This document shows positions 1 to 8,442 of a stretch of DNA of 41,420 bases, one piece after another. A model generated the notes under the pieces. That model ran no database searches, was not told the DNA's origin, and saw only the letters and a program-made list of their open reading frames with translations. This stretch comes from an uncultured Pelagibacteraceae bacterium (GTDB lineage: Bacteria; Pseudomonadota; Alphaproteobacteria; Pelagibacterales; Pelagibacteraceae), in NCBI GenBank assembly GCA_902527265.1, contig CABZNY010000009.1, forward strand, positions 1 through 41,420, read 5' to 3'. How positions within the stretch are numbered: the first letter of the stretch is position 1; each line of letters begins with the position of its first letter. The translations under genes were made by a program, and so were the position numbers.

Positions 1-621
1 AAGGGGTCTAAATTTATTGTAGATGTTAAATCAACTGGGCTGTATTCAACAGATGAAGTTTTGAAAAATAACTTGTGTGAAACATTGTATTGGAAAACTG
101 GACATTCCCATATCAAAAGAAAAGTAAATAATGAAAAAGCACTTGCAGGCTTTGAAAAAAGTGGTCATTTCTTTTTTAACAAACCTTTAGGTTATGGATA
201 TGATGATGGTATAAATTCAGCTATTCAAGTTTGTCATTTACTAAATAATAATCATAAAAAGATGAGTGAGATCATAAGTGAATTACCTAATACCTATCAA
301 TCACCAACCATGGCTCCTTTTTGTGAAGATAATGAAAAATATCAAGTTGTTGAAGAAATAATTAAACAAATTGAGGATTTAAAAACAAATAATGTTCAAA
401 TTGACAACCAAGAAATTGAGGACATACTTACAGTAAATGGTATCAGATTTTCTTTTAAAGACGGCTCTTGGGGTTTAATAAGGGCCTCATCTAATAAACC
501 TTCGCTAGTGGTCGTTACCGAAAGTCCAACATCTGATGAAAGAAAGAAAAAAATCTTTGATTTTATTGACGATTTGCTTCAAAAAACTGGTAAAATAGGT
601 GAATACGATCAAAAGATTTAA
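1..621 (+). CDS. Phosphomannomutase/phosphoglucomutase, 3' part (partial)
   Basis: The reading frame is open from base 1, so the gene begins outside the window; the TTG at 61 is very probably an internal leucine codon. The visible ~206 residues are the C-terminal half of an alpha-D-phosphohexomutase, which interconverts hexose 1- and 6-phosphates for sugar-nucleotide and envelope polysaccharide synthesis. Seen directly: the stretch DVKSTGLYSTDEVL, then YWKTGHSHIKRK and the sugar-binding loop FEKSGHFFFN followed by GYGYDDG, which are hallmarks of domains 3 and 4 of the AlgC/ManB group. The stop TAA directly abuts the stop of the convergent tauE gene with no gap. Whether mannose or glucose phosphate is preferred cannot be told from this part. 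Confidence 0.88.
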   Translation, partial: KGSKFIVDVKSTGLYSTDEVLKNNLCETLYWKTGHSHIKRKVNNEKALAGFEKSGHFFFNKPLGYGYDDGINSAIQVCHLLNNNHKKMSEIISELPNTYQSPTMAPFCEDNEKYQVVEEIIKQIEDLKTNNVQIDNQEIEDILTVNGIRFSFKDGSWGLIRASSNKPSLVVVTESPTSDERKKKIFDFIDDLLQKTGKIGEYDQKI

Positions 622-1452
622 TTAAAGATCTAAGAACCTAATCAAAAAGAGAGTCCCTATTACATATAAAAATACTCCAAACATTCTTTGAGTTTTATTT
701 TTATCTGTGGTGTGAACCATATTTGCTCCAACTCTAGCCATAAAAGATGTAATTGGAATAAATATTAAAAAAGCAGGGATATTTACAAAACCTAAGCTTA
801 AAGGAAGATCTGCATTTAGTAAAAAACCAGATATCAAAAAACCAATTGAGCCAATAGATGCTATTATAAATCCTATTGCAGCAGAACTTCCAATTGCTCT
901 ACTTATAGGATATCCAAAATATCTTAGGATTGGAACATTCATCATAGCTCCTGTAATACCCATAGGTGCAGATATAAAGCCAGAAATAAAACCAAACGTT
1001 GCTCTAGGCAGAAACTTAAACTTTTTATTTTTTTTTAATTCCTGTTTTGCTAATAATAAATATCCACCAAAAAAATATACAACTACTGCAAAAAATAAAA
1101 CTAAAGATTTTGTATTTAACAATGCTGCCATGTATGTACCAAGCAAAACTCCAAAGATAACAAATAGACCATAAGTTTTTAAAATATTTGTATCTACAGC
1201 TTTATGTTTTCTATGAGTCATTACTGAAACAAAAGCAGTAAAAATTGTAATAGAAAAGGCGGTTCCTACTGAAAGATGCATCAAATAAGATTTATCTACA
1301 TCAGCTGTTTCAAAAATAAAAAAAAGTACAGGAACAGATATAAGACCTCCACCTATACCAAAATAACCTGCAAAAAATCCAACTGGAAAGGCAGTGACTA
1401 TCATTAATAAAATTAAAAGATAATATTGATTAGAAAGAATAGTATTAATCAA
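622..1452 (-). CDS. TauE/SafE family membrane transporter
   Basis: A 276-residue polytopic inner-membrane protein with about eight hydrophobic segments. The first segment ends in the family signature FAGYFGIGGGLISVPVL (residues ~27-43), and a second similar repeat near residues 155-190 includes GFISAPMGITGAMM. TauE/SafE proteins move small anions such as sulfite, sulfoacetate or other organic acids, but the substrate cannot be read from sequence. The start overlaps the end of dusA by 8 bp, so it is the last gene of the dctPQM-mcd-dusA operon. If that context is functional rather than accidental, it may export an anion connected with dicarboxylate use; this is inference. Confidence 0.85.
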   Translation of the reverse strand: MINTILSNQYYLLILLMIVTAFPVGFFAGYFGIGGGLISVPVLFFIFETADVDKSYLMHLSVGTAFSITIFTAFVSVMTHRKHKAVDTNILKTYGLFVIFGVLLGTYMAALLNTKSLVLFFAVVVYFFGGYLLLAKQELKKNKKFKFLPRATFGFISGFISAPMGITGAMMNVPILRYFGYPISRAIGSSAAIGFIIASIGSIGFLISGFLLNADLPLSLGFVNIPAFLIFIPITSFMARVGANMVHTTDKNKTQRMFGVFLYVIGTLFLIRFLDL

Positions 1453-2446
1453 TTCGACCTGCCGAATGTAATTTAGGAGAAAGTCTAACTTTATCCATAA
1501 GATGATCTATTTTTTTTACATCCGCATCTCTTACACACATATTTTCACTTAAATATCTTTTCCAATGGCTTGAACCTGTTTGTCCATGGAATAAACCTAA
1601 TGTATGTCTCATAACTTGATTTACTCTTGTACCCATTTGTACTTGTGTCTTAACATAGTCAATTAACTCCTCTACAATTTCTTCCCGCTCTTTAATGTCG
1701 TGATTGTTAAATATTTCTTTTTCAATATCAGCTAAAAGATAAGGGGAATGATAAACTGATCTTCCAATCATTGCGCCATCCACTTTATCTAAATGATCTT
1801 TCACTTGTTCTACTGTAGTGACACCACCATTAATAATTATTTCAAGGTCTTTGAAATCTTGTTTTAGTTTATATACATAATTATATTTTAAAGGAGGTAT
1901 ATTAAGGTTTTGCTTAGGGGTAAATTTACCCAACATAGCTTTTCTTGCATGTATTATAAATGTTTTAACCCCAGTCTCCTTTAAAGTTTTTATGAAATTA
2001 TAAAAATGTTCGTAATCTTCAACATCATCGTAGCCAATTCTAGTCTTAACTGTAACTGGTAAAGATGTTGAATTAATCATTTCTGACAAACAATCAGCTA
2101 CTAAGTTTGGCTCCTTGATTAAACATGCACCAAATCTATTTTTTTGAACTTTTTTACTTGGACATCCTAGGTTTAAATTAATTTCATCATAACCAAATTC
2201 CTCACCGATTTTTGCTGAATTAGCTAATAATTTTGGCGTTGAACCACCTAATTGAAGTGCAACTGGTTTTTCTCTGAGATCAAAAGATAATAATTTTTCT
2301 TTATCTCCCCTATCAATAGCCTCGGACACAACCATTTCAGTGTAAAGAAGGACGTTTTTGCTTATCAATCTGAGAAAGTATCTTTCATGCCTGTCAGTAC
2401 AATCCATCATGGGTGCAACTGATACCAATCTGTTAATCTTAGACAT
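1445..2446 (-). CDS. dusA: tRNA-dihydrouridine synthase A
   Basis: A flavin (FMN) enzyme that reduces uridines in the D-loop of tRNAs, cytoplasmic. The 333-residue length is normal for DusA. Seen: N-terminal APMMDCTDRHERYF (residues 11-24), typical of the DusA subgroup; the active-site block NLNLGCPSKKVQ with the catalytic Cys at residue 95; VKTRIGYDD; and the FMN-binding NGGV plus GAMIGRSVYHSPYLL in the C-terminal part of the barrel. It overlaps the upstream malonyl-CoA decarboxylase gene and the downstream tauE gene by 8 bp each, so it is translationally coupled within a metabolic operon to which it has no obvious functional link. Confidence 0.95.
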   Translation of the reverse strand: MSKINRLVSVAPMMDCTDRHERYFLRLISKNVLLYTEMVVSEAIDRGDKEKLLSFDLREKPVALQLGGSTPKLLANSAKIGEEFGYDEINLNLGCPSKKVQKNRFGACLIKEPNLVADCLSEMINSTSLPVTVKTRIGYDDVEDYEHFYNFIKTLKETGVKTFIIHARKAMLGKFTPKQNLNIPPLKYNYVYKLKQDFKDLEIIINGGVTTVEQVKDHLDKVDGAMIGRSVYHSPYLLADIEKEIFNNHDIKEREEIVEELIDYVKTQVQMGTRVNQVMRHTLGLFHGQTGSSHWKRYLSENMCVRDADVKKIDHLMDKVRLSPKLHSAGRID

Positions 2447-3746
2447 GTTTTTTAACTTTATTCGAAATGTTAACTTTCTTTTCGTTTACATATTCTTGAT
2501 GATTTTTCTCAATTTTAGCTAATTCGTATCTATAATTAACCATTACACCAAAGGACCTTTTGAAACCAACTTCAGAAACGTTTGCGTTAACTGCAATATC
2601 ATCAATATCGGCTCCATTCTTCAAATGAAATCTGCAAACATCATTTATTGGAAAACCAAAATCATTTTTCTGTTTTACTAAATAATTTACTGCCAACTTA
2701 CTAATCAAAGCCTTATTATCTGCAATTCTTTTATCTCCTATTTTCAAATCAGAAGACTTTAAAAAATCTAAACTATTTTTGTTTGCCTCTCCTAGTATTT
2801 CAGCAGCCTGAGTACTTTCCATTTTTTTAAACCAATCAGCAAATCCAACCATTGGTGATAAAGTTCCAAAATATTTTACATCTGGAAGCTCTTCTTGAAG
2901 CTCATAAACAACTCTTTTTATTAAAAAATTTCCTAACGTTACTCTTGACAAACCTTCCTGACAATTACTAATTGAATAAAAAGTTGCAGTATCATAATTA
3001 TTTATTTTTTCATCTGAGGGTCTTGTTAATTCTTGTATTGACTGACTAAGACCTTTAGTTAAAGCAATTTCAACAAATATTATTGGCTCGTCATCTAATG
3101 CTGGATGAAAATAGGCAAAAAATCTTCTATCTTTTCCAAGTCTTCTTTTAAGTTCATTCATATCTTTCATAGAATGTACTTTTTCATATTTTAATAATTT
3201 TTCTAAAATATTTGCTTTTGTATCCCATGTAATCTTTCTTAATTTTAAAAAGCCAGGGTTAAACCAATTTTTAAATATATCTATTAAGTCATAATCTAGA
3301 CTTTTAAGTTCAGGTTGGTCTTTTATTAAGTTTAACAAATCCTCTCTTAAAGAGACTATCTCTGAGGTACCGTTTGGAGACATATTTAGTCTTATAAATA
3401 GCTCTTTTCTTATTCCTGATGTAACCCGAGATAGATTTAATATAGATGAGGTATCTTTTGATTTGCTGTAACTTTTAATAGCTTCATCTATTTTTAATGA
3501 ATCAGGTTTATACTTATCATTTACTTGAATTAAAAATTTGTTTTTGTCCTCTGTAGATAAGTTTTGATATCTGAACAAGATATCTCTTGCGAGTGTTATT
3601 CCAAAAGCTGCACCTTTAGTTGACAGTAAATCATCACAAAGATCTAGAAGATCTCTTTTTTTTGTGATGCTTTTAATTGATTTTTTTTCTAAAATTTTTT
3701 GTCCAGCATCAGCTATGGTCTCAAAAATTCTTTTTATATTTAACAT
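2439..3746 (-). CDS. Malonyl-CoA decarboxylase
   Basis: Decarboxylates malonyl-CoA to acetyl-CoA. The protein is 435 residues, close to bacterial MatA-type enzymes. Seen: an N-terminal all-helical region (residues ~1-150), then the acetyltransferase-like catalytic domain with NCQEGLSRVTLGNFLIK (~261-277), YFGTLSPMVGF containing the probable catalytic Ser297, and CRFHLKNGA with the probable catalytic His374. It sits 15 bp after the TRAP permease gene dctM and overlaps dusA by 8 bp. The context suggests that the adjoining TRAP transporter brings in malonate or a related diacid and that the divergent class III CoA-transferase activates it; no malonyl-CoA synthetase (MatB) gene is seen in the window. 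Confidence 0.93.
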   Translation of the reverse strand: MLNIKRIFETIADAGQKILEKKSIKSITKKRDLLDLCDDLLSTKGAAFGITLARDILFRYQNLSTEDKNKFLIQVNDKYKPDSLKIDEAIKSYSKSKDTSSILNLSRVTSGIRKELFIRLNMSPNGTSEIVSLREDLLNLIKDQPELKSLDYDLIDIFKNWFNPGFLKLRKITWDTKANILEKLLKYEKVHSMKDMNELKRRLGKDRRFFAYFHPALDDEPIIFVEIALTKGLSQSIQELTRPSDEKINNYDTATFYSISNCQEGLSRVTLGNFLIKRVVYELQEELPDVKYFGTLSPMVGFADWFKKMESTQAAEILGEANKNSLDFLKSSDLKIGDKRIADNKALISKLAVNYLVKQKNDFGFPINDVCRFHLKNGADIDDIAVNANVSEVGFKRSFGVMVNYRYELAKIEKNHQEYVNEKKVNISNKVKKHV

Positions 3747-3761
3747 GGTGTTTTTTATATA

Positions 3762-5093
3762 TTAAAAACCTAAACTTTTGCCCATTATTTTATCAGGCAG
3801 CCAGGTAACAATTTCAGGGAAAATACACAAAATTAATATAGCTAAAGCCATAATTATCATAAATGGAATAGATCCTTTTAATATTTCAGACAAACTTACA
3901 TCTGGCGTAATACCTTTAATAATGTAAAGATTTAATCCGACAGGTGGGGTTATAAGACCAATTTCCATGTTTATCGTAAATACAATTGCAAACCAGTATG
4001 GATCAAAACCTAAGGTAGTAATAACTGGTAGTAATATAGCTGAAGTCATAACAATCACAGCCACTGGAGGCAAAAAGAATCCAGCTATTAAAAGAAAAAT
4101 ATTAATTAATATAAAAACAACCCACTTGTTTGAACTTAATTCTACCATGCTTTGTGCTAAAGATTGGGTTACATAAAGTTGTGATAGTGTAAATGCGAAT
4201 AGATAAGAAGCAGCGATGATAAACATTATCATCACACTTTCTTTCATTGAAACTTTAACAATGTTCCAGATTTTTTTTGGTTGATAAATTTTGTAAACTA
4301 CAGCTATCAATACAAAAACTAAAAATGCTCCCACTCCTGAAGCCTCTGATGGCGTGGCAACACCACCATACAACACATATAAGACACCAGCTATAATTGC
4401 TAAAAAAGGAAAAATTCTTGGTAACACTTCAATTTTTTCTTTTAATGTAGGGGGTGTTCTATTTTTTAAAGCTTTTGCTGAGTCTTTATCAATAAAATAA
4501 CTGTGTATGAGAGCCCAAATTGCAAACATTCCTGCTAACATAAATCCAGGCACCAACCCGCATAAAAATAATCTTCCTATCGATGTTCCTGTTGCAATTC
4601 CATAAACAATTAAAACAATGCTAGGTGGAATTAAAACTCCAAGAGTCCCACCAGCTGCAATTGTTCCAGTTGCTATTTGATCGGAGTATCCTCTTTTTCT
4701 CATTTCAGGTATTCCCATAGTTCCGATTGCTGCACAAGTTGCTGGACTTGATCCACTGAGGGCAGCAAAAACTGAGCAAGCACCAATATTTGATATTACT
4801 AGTCCACCTGGAACTCTCCAAAGCCATCTATCTAATCCGGTATACAAATCTTTTCCTGCGGGTGAATTTGCTACTGCCATTCCCATTAAGATGAACATTG
4901 GTATTGAGAGCAGAACAAAAGAGTTTAACCCTGCATAAAAAGTTTCCGCAAAGACGTCTAACATTTGGAACCCTTCAAATGCTACTAAAAGTGCTATTGA
5001 GACAAAACTCAAACCAAATGCAATTGGTATTCCTGAAAATAAAACTATTAAAGTAAAAACTGCAACTATTACTGCTATTAACAAAGGATCCAT
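3762..5093 (-). CDS. dctM: TRAP transporter large permease (DctM family)
   Basis: The 443-residue, roughly 12-helix subunit that carries solute and sodium in a tripartite ATP-independent periplasmic transporter. Seen: LFSGIPIAFGLSF near the N-terminus, the conserved MPTLIIIGS-type region here as ATCAAIGTMGIPEMRKRGY (residues ~118-136), AAGGTLGVLIPPSIVLIVYG, and near the C-terminus EIGLITPPVGLNLYIIKG. It overlaps dctQ by one base (TAATG type) and is followed after 15 bp by malonyl-CoA decarboxylase. A malonate or C3-C4 dicarboxylate substrate is inferred only from that neighbour. Confidence 0.94.
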   Translation of the reverse strand: MDPLLIAVIVAVFTLIVLFSGIPIAFGLSFVSIALLVAFEGFQMLDVFAETFYAGLNSFVLLSIPMFILMGMAVANSPAGKDLYTGLDRWLWRVPGGLVISNIGACSVFAALSGSSPATCAAIGTMGIPEMRKRGYSDQIATGTIAAGGTLGVLIPPSIVLIVYGIATGTSIGRLFLCGLVPGFMLAGMFAIWALIHSYFIDKDSAKALKNRTPPTLKEKIEVLPRIFPFLAIIAGVLYVLYGGVATPSEASGVGAFLVFVLIAVVYKIYQPKKIWNIVKVSMKESVMIMFIIAASYLFAFTLSQLYVTQSLAQSMVELSSNKWVVFILINIFLLIAGFFLPPVAVIVMTSAILLPVITTLGFDPYWFAIVFTINMEIGLITPPVGLNLYIIKGITPDVSLSEILKGSIPFMIIMALAILILCIFPEIVTWLPDKIMGKSLGF

Positions 5094-5587
5094 TAATTAT
5101 TATCCTCTTCGTCAAAAAGTTTAATAATTTCAGCGATATATTGAAGTATCATTAAAGCTGCTCCAATCATCATTGATGAATAAGGTATCCATAAAGGTGG
5201 ATCCCAAACTGTTCCTGTAGAATAATTTTTGGTGAAAGCTTCCTCAACCATTAAAAATCCAAAATAAAATAGAATTAAAAAAAATAATAAACTTATTAAT
5301 GATGTAAATATTTTAAGTCTAAGTATGTTTTTTTTCGACAAAAAATCATAAATCCATTCCATGCTAACATGAGCTTTTTCACTTAAAACATAAGCACTTC
5401 CAATGAAAGTTGAAGCAACTAAAAGCATAGTGACTAACTCAGTTTGCCATGTGATTGCTCTTTGAAAAAAATACCTTTCAAAGACAAGCTCAACAATAAC
5501 CAAAATTGATAAAATTAAGGCTAGAACAGCAAAAGCACCACAAGCTCTTGATGATAAATTACAAAATTTTAAATATTTTTCTTTCAT
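5093..5587 (-). CDS. dctQ: TRAP transporter small permease (DctQ family)
   Basis: A 164-residue, four-helix membrane subunit that pairs with DctM. Seen: four hydrophobic segments (~18-38, 50-70, 90-112, 132-152), the characteristic WQTELVTMLLV stretch in helix 2 and HVSMEWIYD after it. Its start codon comes immediately after a U-tract that ends a strong stem-loop lying between dctP and dctQ, so it has no recognisable Shine-Dalgarno sequence. Expression of the permeases is therefore probably well below that of the binding protein. Stop and dctM start overlap by one base. Confidence 0.9.
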   Translation of the reverse strand: MKEKYLKFCNLSSRACGAFAVLALILSILVIVELVFERYFFQRAITWQTELVTMLLVASTFIGSAYVLSEKAHVSMEWIYDFLSKKNILRLKIFTSLISLLFFLILFYFGFLMVEEAFTKNYSTGTVWDPPLWIPYSSMMIGAALMILQYIAEIIKLFDEEDNN

Positions 5588-5622
5588 AAAAAAAACCCCT
5601 ATTTAATTTTCAAATAGGGGTT
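5588..5622 (-). terminator. Stem-loop with U-tract between dctP and dctQ
   Basis: A perfect 11-bp inverted repeat (AACCCCTATTT at 5594-5604 pairing with AAATAGGGGTT at 5612-5622) with a 7-nt loop. Read on the minus strand it is followed by eight U residues (complement of 5588-5595, the first two also pairing at the stem base) and then directly by the dctQ ATG. This has the form of a rho-independent terminator or attenuator placed after the binding-protein gene, and it also occupies the place where a ribosome-binding site for dctQ would be. Confidence 0.85.
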
Positions 5623-5637
5623 CTTTATATATTTCTT

Positions 5638-6648
5638 TTATTTAACTGCCAAAGCCATTTCCATTAGCTTATCGCCACCTGGAACTTTTTCAGCAAATGC
5701 TTTGTGCGAAGATTGTTTTGCAATCTCAACCCAAGCCGCATGGTCGTTTGCATCCATATATACTAACTTTACTCCTGCCGCTTTATATGCGTCTTCAAAT
5801 TTTTTATCTAAATTTTCGACTTGCGCAGTCATATATTTCTCAGCAACTTTACCTGCTTCCATCAAGGCATTTTGTTGTTTTGAATTTAATTTATCAAAAC
5901 TCATTTTTGACATCAAAATTGGCTCATACATAAACCATAATCCAAATTTACCTGGAGGTGTTGCGCAGCTTACTTGTTCATAAATTTTGTAACTTACAAA
6001 ACTTCCAGAACTAGTGTTTGCACCAGTTAATACGCCTGTTTGTAATCCGGTGTAAATCTCAGATGAAGGCATACTTTGAATGCCCGCTCCAGCTGCTTCT
6101 AACATTTGGTTAAATGCTTTACCAGCTGCTCTCATCACCTGTCCTTTAGCATCTGATGGATTTTTTATACATTTAGATTTTGATGCAAATCCGCCACCAA
6201 GCCAAGCATCAGATAATACAACTACTCCAGCATCATTAATGATTCTCTTGATCTCTGTCATCATCGGTCCTTTATTAAATCTTAAGGCATGATCATGATT
6301 TTTAACTGTTCCTGGCATTAATGTTGCATCAAATTCAGGATGAAATTTAGATGCGTATGCCAATGGAAATGCAGAAATATCTAACTGACCAGTTGTCATT
6401 GGTTTCCATTGTTCTTTTGGTTTATAAAGTGATTTTGCTGGATATATTCTAATATCTAAATCCACTCCTGCTTTTTTTACTTCATCTGCTATTATTTGAA
6501 CCATTTCATGTCTTGGATCAAAAGAACCATCAGCTCTTGGAGTACCAGGCCACTGATGACTTGCTTTTAATGTAACAGCATAAGCTGATCCAATTAATGA
6601 GAAAGCTAAAAATAATGTTGTGAAATAAAAACTTATTTTTTTAAACAT
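5638..6648 (-). CDS. dctP: TRAP transporter solute-binding protein (DctP family)
   Basis: Periplasmic binding protein of the first TRAP system, 336 residues. An N-terminal signal peptide (FYFTTLFLAFSLIGSAYA, cut after residue ~24) is followed by the DctP fold: VTLKASHQWPGTP, DIRIYPAKSLYKPKEQWKPMTTGQ, and MRAAGKAFNQML, which aligns with the position of the conserved substrate-binding arginine region (R~174). The start is fixed by a strong ribosome-binding sequence AGAGGGG (complement of 6655-6661). Being first in the operon, having a consensus-like promoter upstream and a terminator-like hairpin just downstream, it is expected to be made in large excess over DctQM. Substrate inferred as malonate or a similar diacid from neighbours, not from the protein itself. 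Confidence 0.92.
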   Translation of the reverse strand: MFKKISFYFTTLFLAFSLIGSAYAVTLKASHQWPGTPRADGSFDPRHEMVQIIADEVKKAGVDLDIRIYPAKSLYKPKEQWKPMTTGQLDISAFPLAYASKFHPEFDATLMPGTVKNHDHALRFNKGPMMTEIKRIINDAGVVVLSDAWLGGGFASKSKCIKNPSDAKGQVMRAAGKAFNQMLEAAGAGIQSMPSSEIYTGLQTGVLTGANTSSGSFVSYKIYEQVSCATPPGKFGLWFMYEPILMSKMSFDKLNSKQQNALMEAGKVAEKYMTAQVENLDKKFEDAYKAAGVKLVYMDANDHAAWVEIAKQSSHKAFAEKVPGGDKLMEMALAVK

Positions 6649-6668
6649 GTTTTTCCCCTCTTTAAATT

Positions 6669-6690
6669 AATTTAATAAACATATTAAATT
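6669..6690. promoter_or_regulatory. Palindrome overlapping the dctP -10 region
   Basis: AATTTAATA (6669-6677) and TATTAAATT (6682-6690) form a perfect 9-bp dyad with a 4-nt centre, lying in the divergent region between dctP and the CoA-transferase gene and covering the predicted -10 box. It could be an operator for a regulator shared by both genes. All bases in the arms are A or T, so chance occurrence is quite possible. Confidence 0.3.
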
Positions 6691-6711
6691 GAACTTATTA
6701 GTAAGAGTCAA
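6683..6711 (-). promoter_or_regulatory. Probable sigma-70-type promoter of dctP (first TRAP)
   Basis: On the minus strand TTGACT (6706-6711) and TTTAAT (6683-6688) are separated by exactly 17 nt, each differing from consensus at one base. The same -10 hexamer and spacing occur upstream of tctC. AT-rich DNA throws up such matches by chance, so the support is the position and the repetition of the design. Confidence 0.5.
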
Positions 6712-6737
6712 TATAAGGAAATGTCATATATTTAATT

Positions 6738-7880
6738 ATGGATGGACCATTAAAAAATTTACTAGTTGTTGATTTAACAAGGGTTTTAGTAGGACCTTAT
6801 TGTACAATGATACTTTCAGATTTAGGTGCGAGAGTTATTAAGATTGAAGCACCAGAAACAGGTGACGACTCTCGAAAATTTGGACCTTTCGTAAAAGATT
6901 ATTCTGCGTACTTCATGTCATTAAATAGAGGTAAAGAAAGTATAGCTTTAAATTTAAAAAATGATGAGGACAAAAAAATATTTGATAAAATTTTATCTAA
7001 GGCAGATATTTTAGTAGAAAATTTTAAACCTGGCACATTAGAAAAATGGGGTTTTGGCTGGAAAGATGTAAGTAAAAAATATCCTAAATTAATTTATGCA
7101 TCTGCATCCGGTTTTGGACAAACTGGACCTTTAAAAGAATTACCTGCATACGATATGGTGGTTCAAGGAATGGGTGGTTTAATGAGTGTAACAGGTCATC
7201 CAAATTCTGAACCTACAAGAGTTGGAACGTCGATTGGGGACATAACTGCTGGATTGTTTACTGCAATAGGAATAAATGCAGCTTTGTATGATAGACAGAA
7301 AACGGGTAAAGGTGCTTTTATTGATGTCTCTATGCTAGATTGTCAGATTGCAATTTTAGAAAATGCAATTGCAAGATACCACTCTAAAAAGGAAATTCCT
7401 GGTCCGATGGGTTCAAGACATCCCTCTATCGCTCCTTTTGAAGCATTCAAAACAAAAGATAGTCATATAATCATTGCAGCTGGGAATGATAAACTTTTTT
7501 CAAAACTTTGCGACGTATTAAAAATTTCTGAAATAACGGACGATGAAAGATTTAATACTAATTCATTAAGATGTGAAAATATGGATCAGTTAAAAGAAAT
7601 TTTTGAAAAAAAATTAAGTTTAAAAACTACAGATGAATGGGTCAAGGAAATGGAGGAATTAAAAATTCCATGTGGGCCAATTTTTAATATCAAGCAAGCT
7701 GTAGAAAATCCACAAATCCAAGAAAGAAACATGATTGTAAAATCATACCATAAAATTATTGGTGAATTTAAGTCTGCAGGAAACCCAATCAAAATGTCCA
7801 CCTATAAAGATGAAAATACTAGGGGTAATATTCCTGATTTAGACGAGCACAGGGAAAAAATAATAAAGGAATTTGGTTAA
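6738..7880 (+). CDS. CaiB/BaiF family (class III) CoA-transferase
   Basis: Transfers CoA between carboxylic acids through an aspartyl-CoA anhydride intermediate; 380 residues, standard length. Seen: N-terminal LVVDLTRVLVGPYCTMILSDLGA, then VIKIEAPETGDDSR, LNRGKESIALNLK, VENFKPGT, and the block YASASGFGQTGP (120-131) followed by the predicted catalytic Asp139 in PAYDMVVQ. It diverges from the dctP-dctQ-dctM-mcd operon with an 89-bp shared upstream region. Because the operon contains malonyl-CoA decarboxylase but no malonyl-CoA synthetase, this enzyme is a good candidate to form malonyl-CoA (or another dicarboxyl-CoA) from the imported acid; that assignment is inference. Family members also act on formate, oxalate, succinate, citramalate and carnitine. 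Confidence 0.9.
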   Translation: MDGPLKNLLVVDLTRVLVGPYCTMILSDLGARVIKIEAPETGDDSRKFGPFVKDYSAYFMSLNRGKESIALNLKNDEDKKIFDKILSKADILVENFKPGTLEKWGFGWKDVSKKYPKLIYASASGFGQTGPLKELPAYDMVVQGMGGLMSVTGHPNSEPTRVGTSIGDITAGLFTAIGINAALYDRQKTGKGAFIDVSMLDCQIAILENAIARYHSKKEIPGPMGSRHPSIAPFEAFKTKDSHIIIAAGNDKLFSKLCDVLKISEITDDERFNTNSLRCENMDQLKEIFEKKLSLKTTDEWVKEMEELKIPCGPIFNIKQAVENPQIQERNMIVKSYHKIIGEFKSAGNPIKMSTYKDENTRGNIPDLDEHREKIIKEFG

Positions 7881-7881
7881 T

Positions 7882-8400
7882 TTAATCTTGATTTTCTGTT
7901 TCGTCTGAAACTGTTTCTTCTTGATCTTTCATTTCGTCTAAAGAAACATCAACTTCTTCTTCTTGTGCTTCTTCAACAGGATCAGAACTAGGTTGTTCAG
8001 TAGTATTTTGTAATTCCGCTAAATCATCTTTTGATACTTGAATTTTTTCTGGAATTTTTCTTGCTCTTTTAGATGGAAGTATTGGAACACCACTTTTTGA
8101 AATTTCACCTTTGTAAAGATTTTCGAAATCATCGCCTATATCATCTTCATCTTCAGATGAATCATCGACTTGCTCAACATGTTTTCTTAACTTATATACC
8201 GCTGCATCAGTTAAATCTGGAACTTTAATTGTTTCTTCGGCTATTTCTCTTAATGCTATTACAGTGTTTTTATCGTTATCTCTATCTAATGTTGGCTCTA
8301 ATCCTGAATTAAGCTGTGTTGCTCTTTCTTTTGCAACCAATACTAATTCATAAGGACTATCGACTTTATCAATACAATCTTCAACTGTAACTCTTGCCAT
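7882..8400 (-). CDS. rpoZ: RNA polymerase omega subunit with long acidic C-terminal extension
   Basis: The first ~75 residues are a clear omega subunit: [30 protein letters not shown], then [18 protein letters not shown]. Omega assists folding and assembly of the beta-prime subunit in RNA polymerase. The total of 172 residues is well above the 80-130 usual for the family; residues ~95-172 are low-complexity and very rich in Asp and Glu, with a short basic patch ([11 protein letters not shown]) in between. The extension has the composition of a disordered tail. It lies 42 bp after the MFS gene on the same strand and ends one base from the convergent CoA-transferase gene. Confidence 0.9.
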   Translation of the reverse strand: MARVTVEDCIDKVDSPYELVLVAKERATQLNSGLEPTLDRDNDKNTVIALREIAEETIKVPDLTDAAVYKLRKHVEQVDDSSEDEDDIGDDFENLYKGEISKSGVPILPSKRARKIPEKIQVSKDDLAELQNTTEQPSSDPVEEAQEEEVDVSLDEMKDQEETVSDETENQD

Positions 8401-8442
8401 GGACGGTTAGATACACCCCGAATTTAAAAAAATCAAGCAGTA

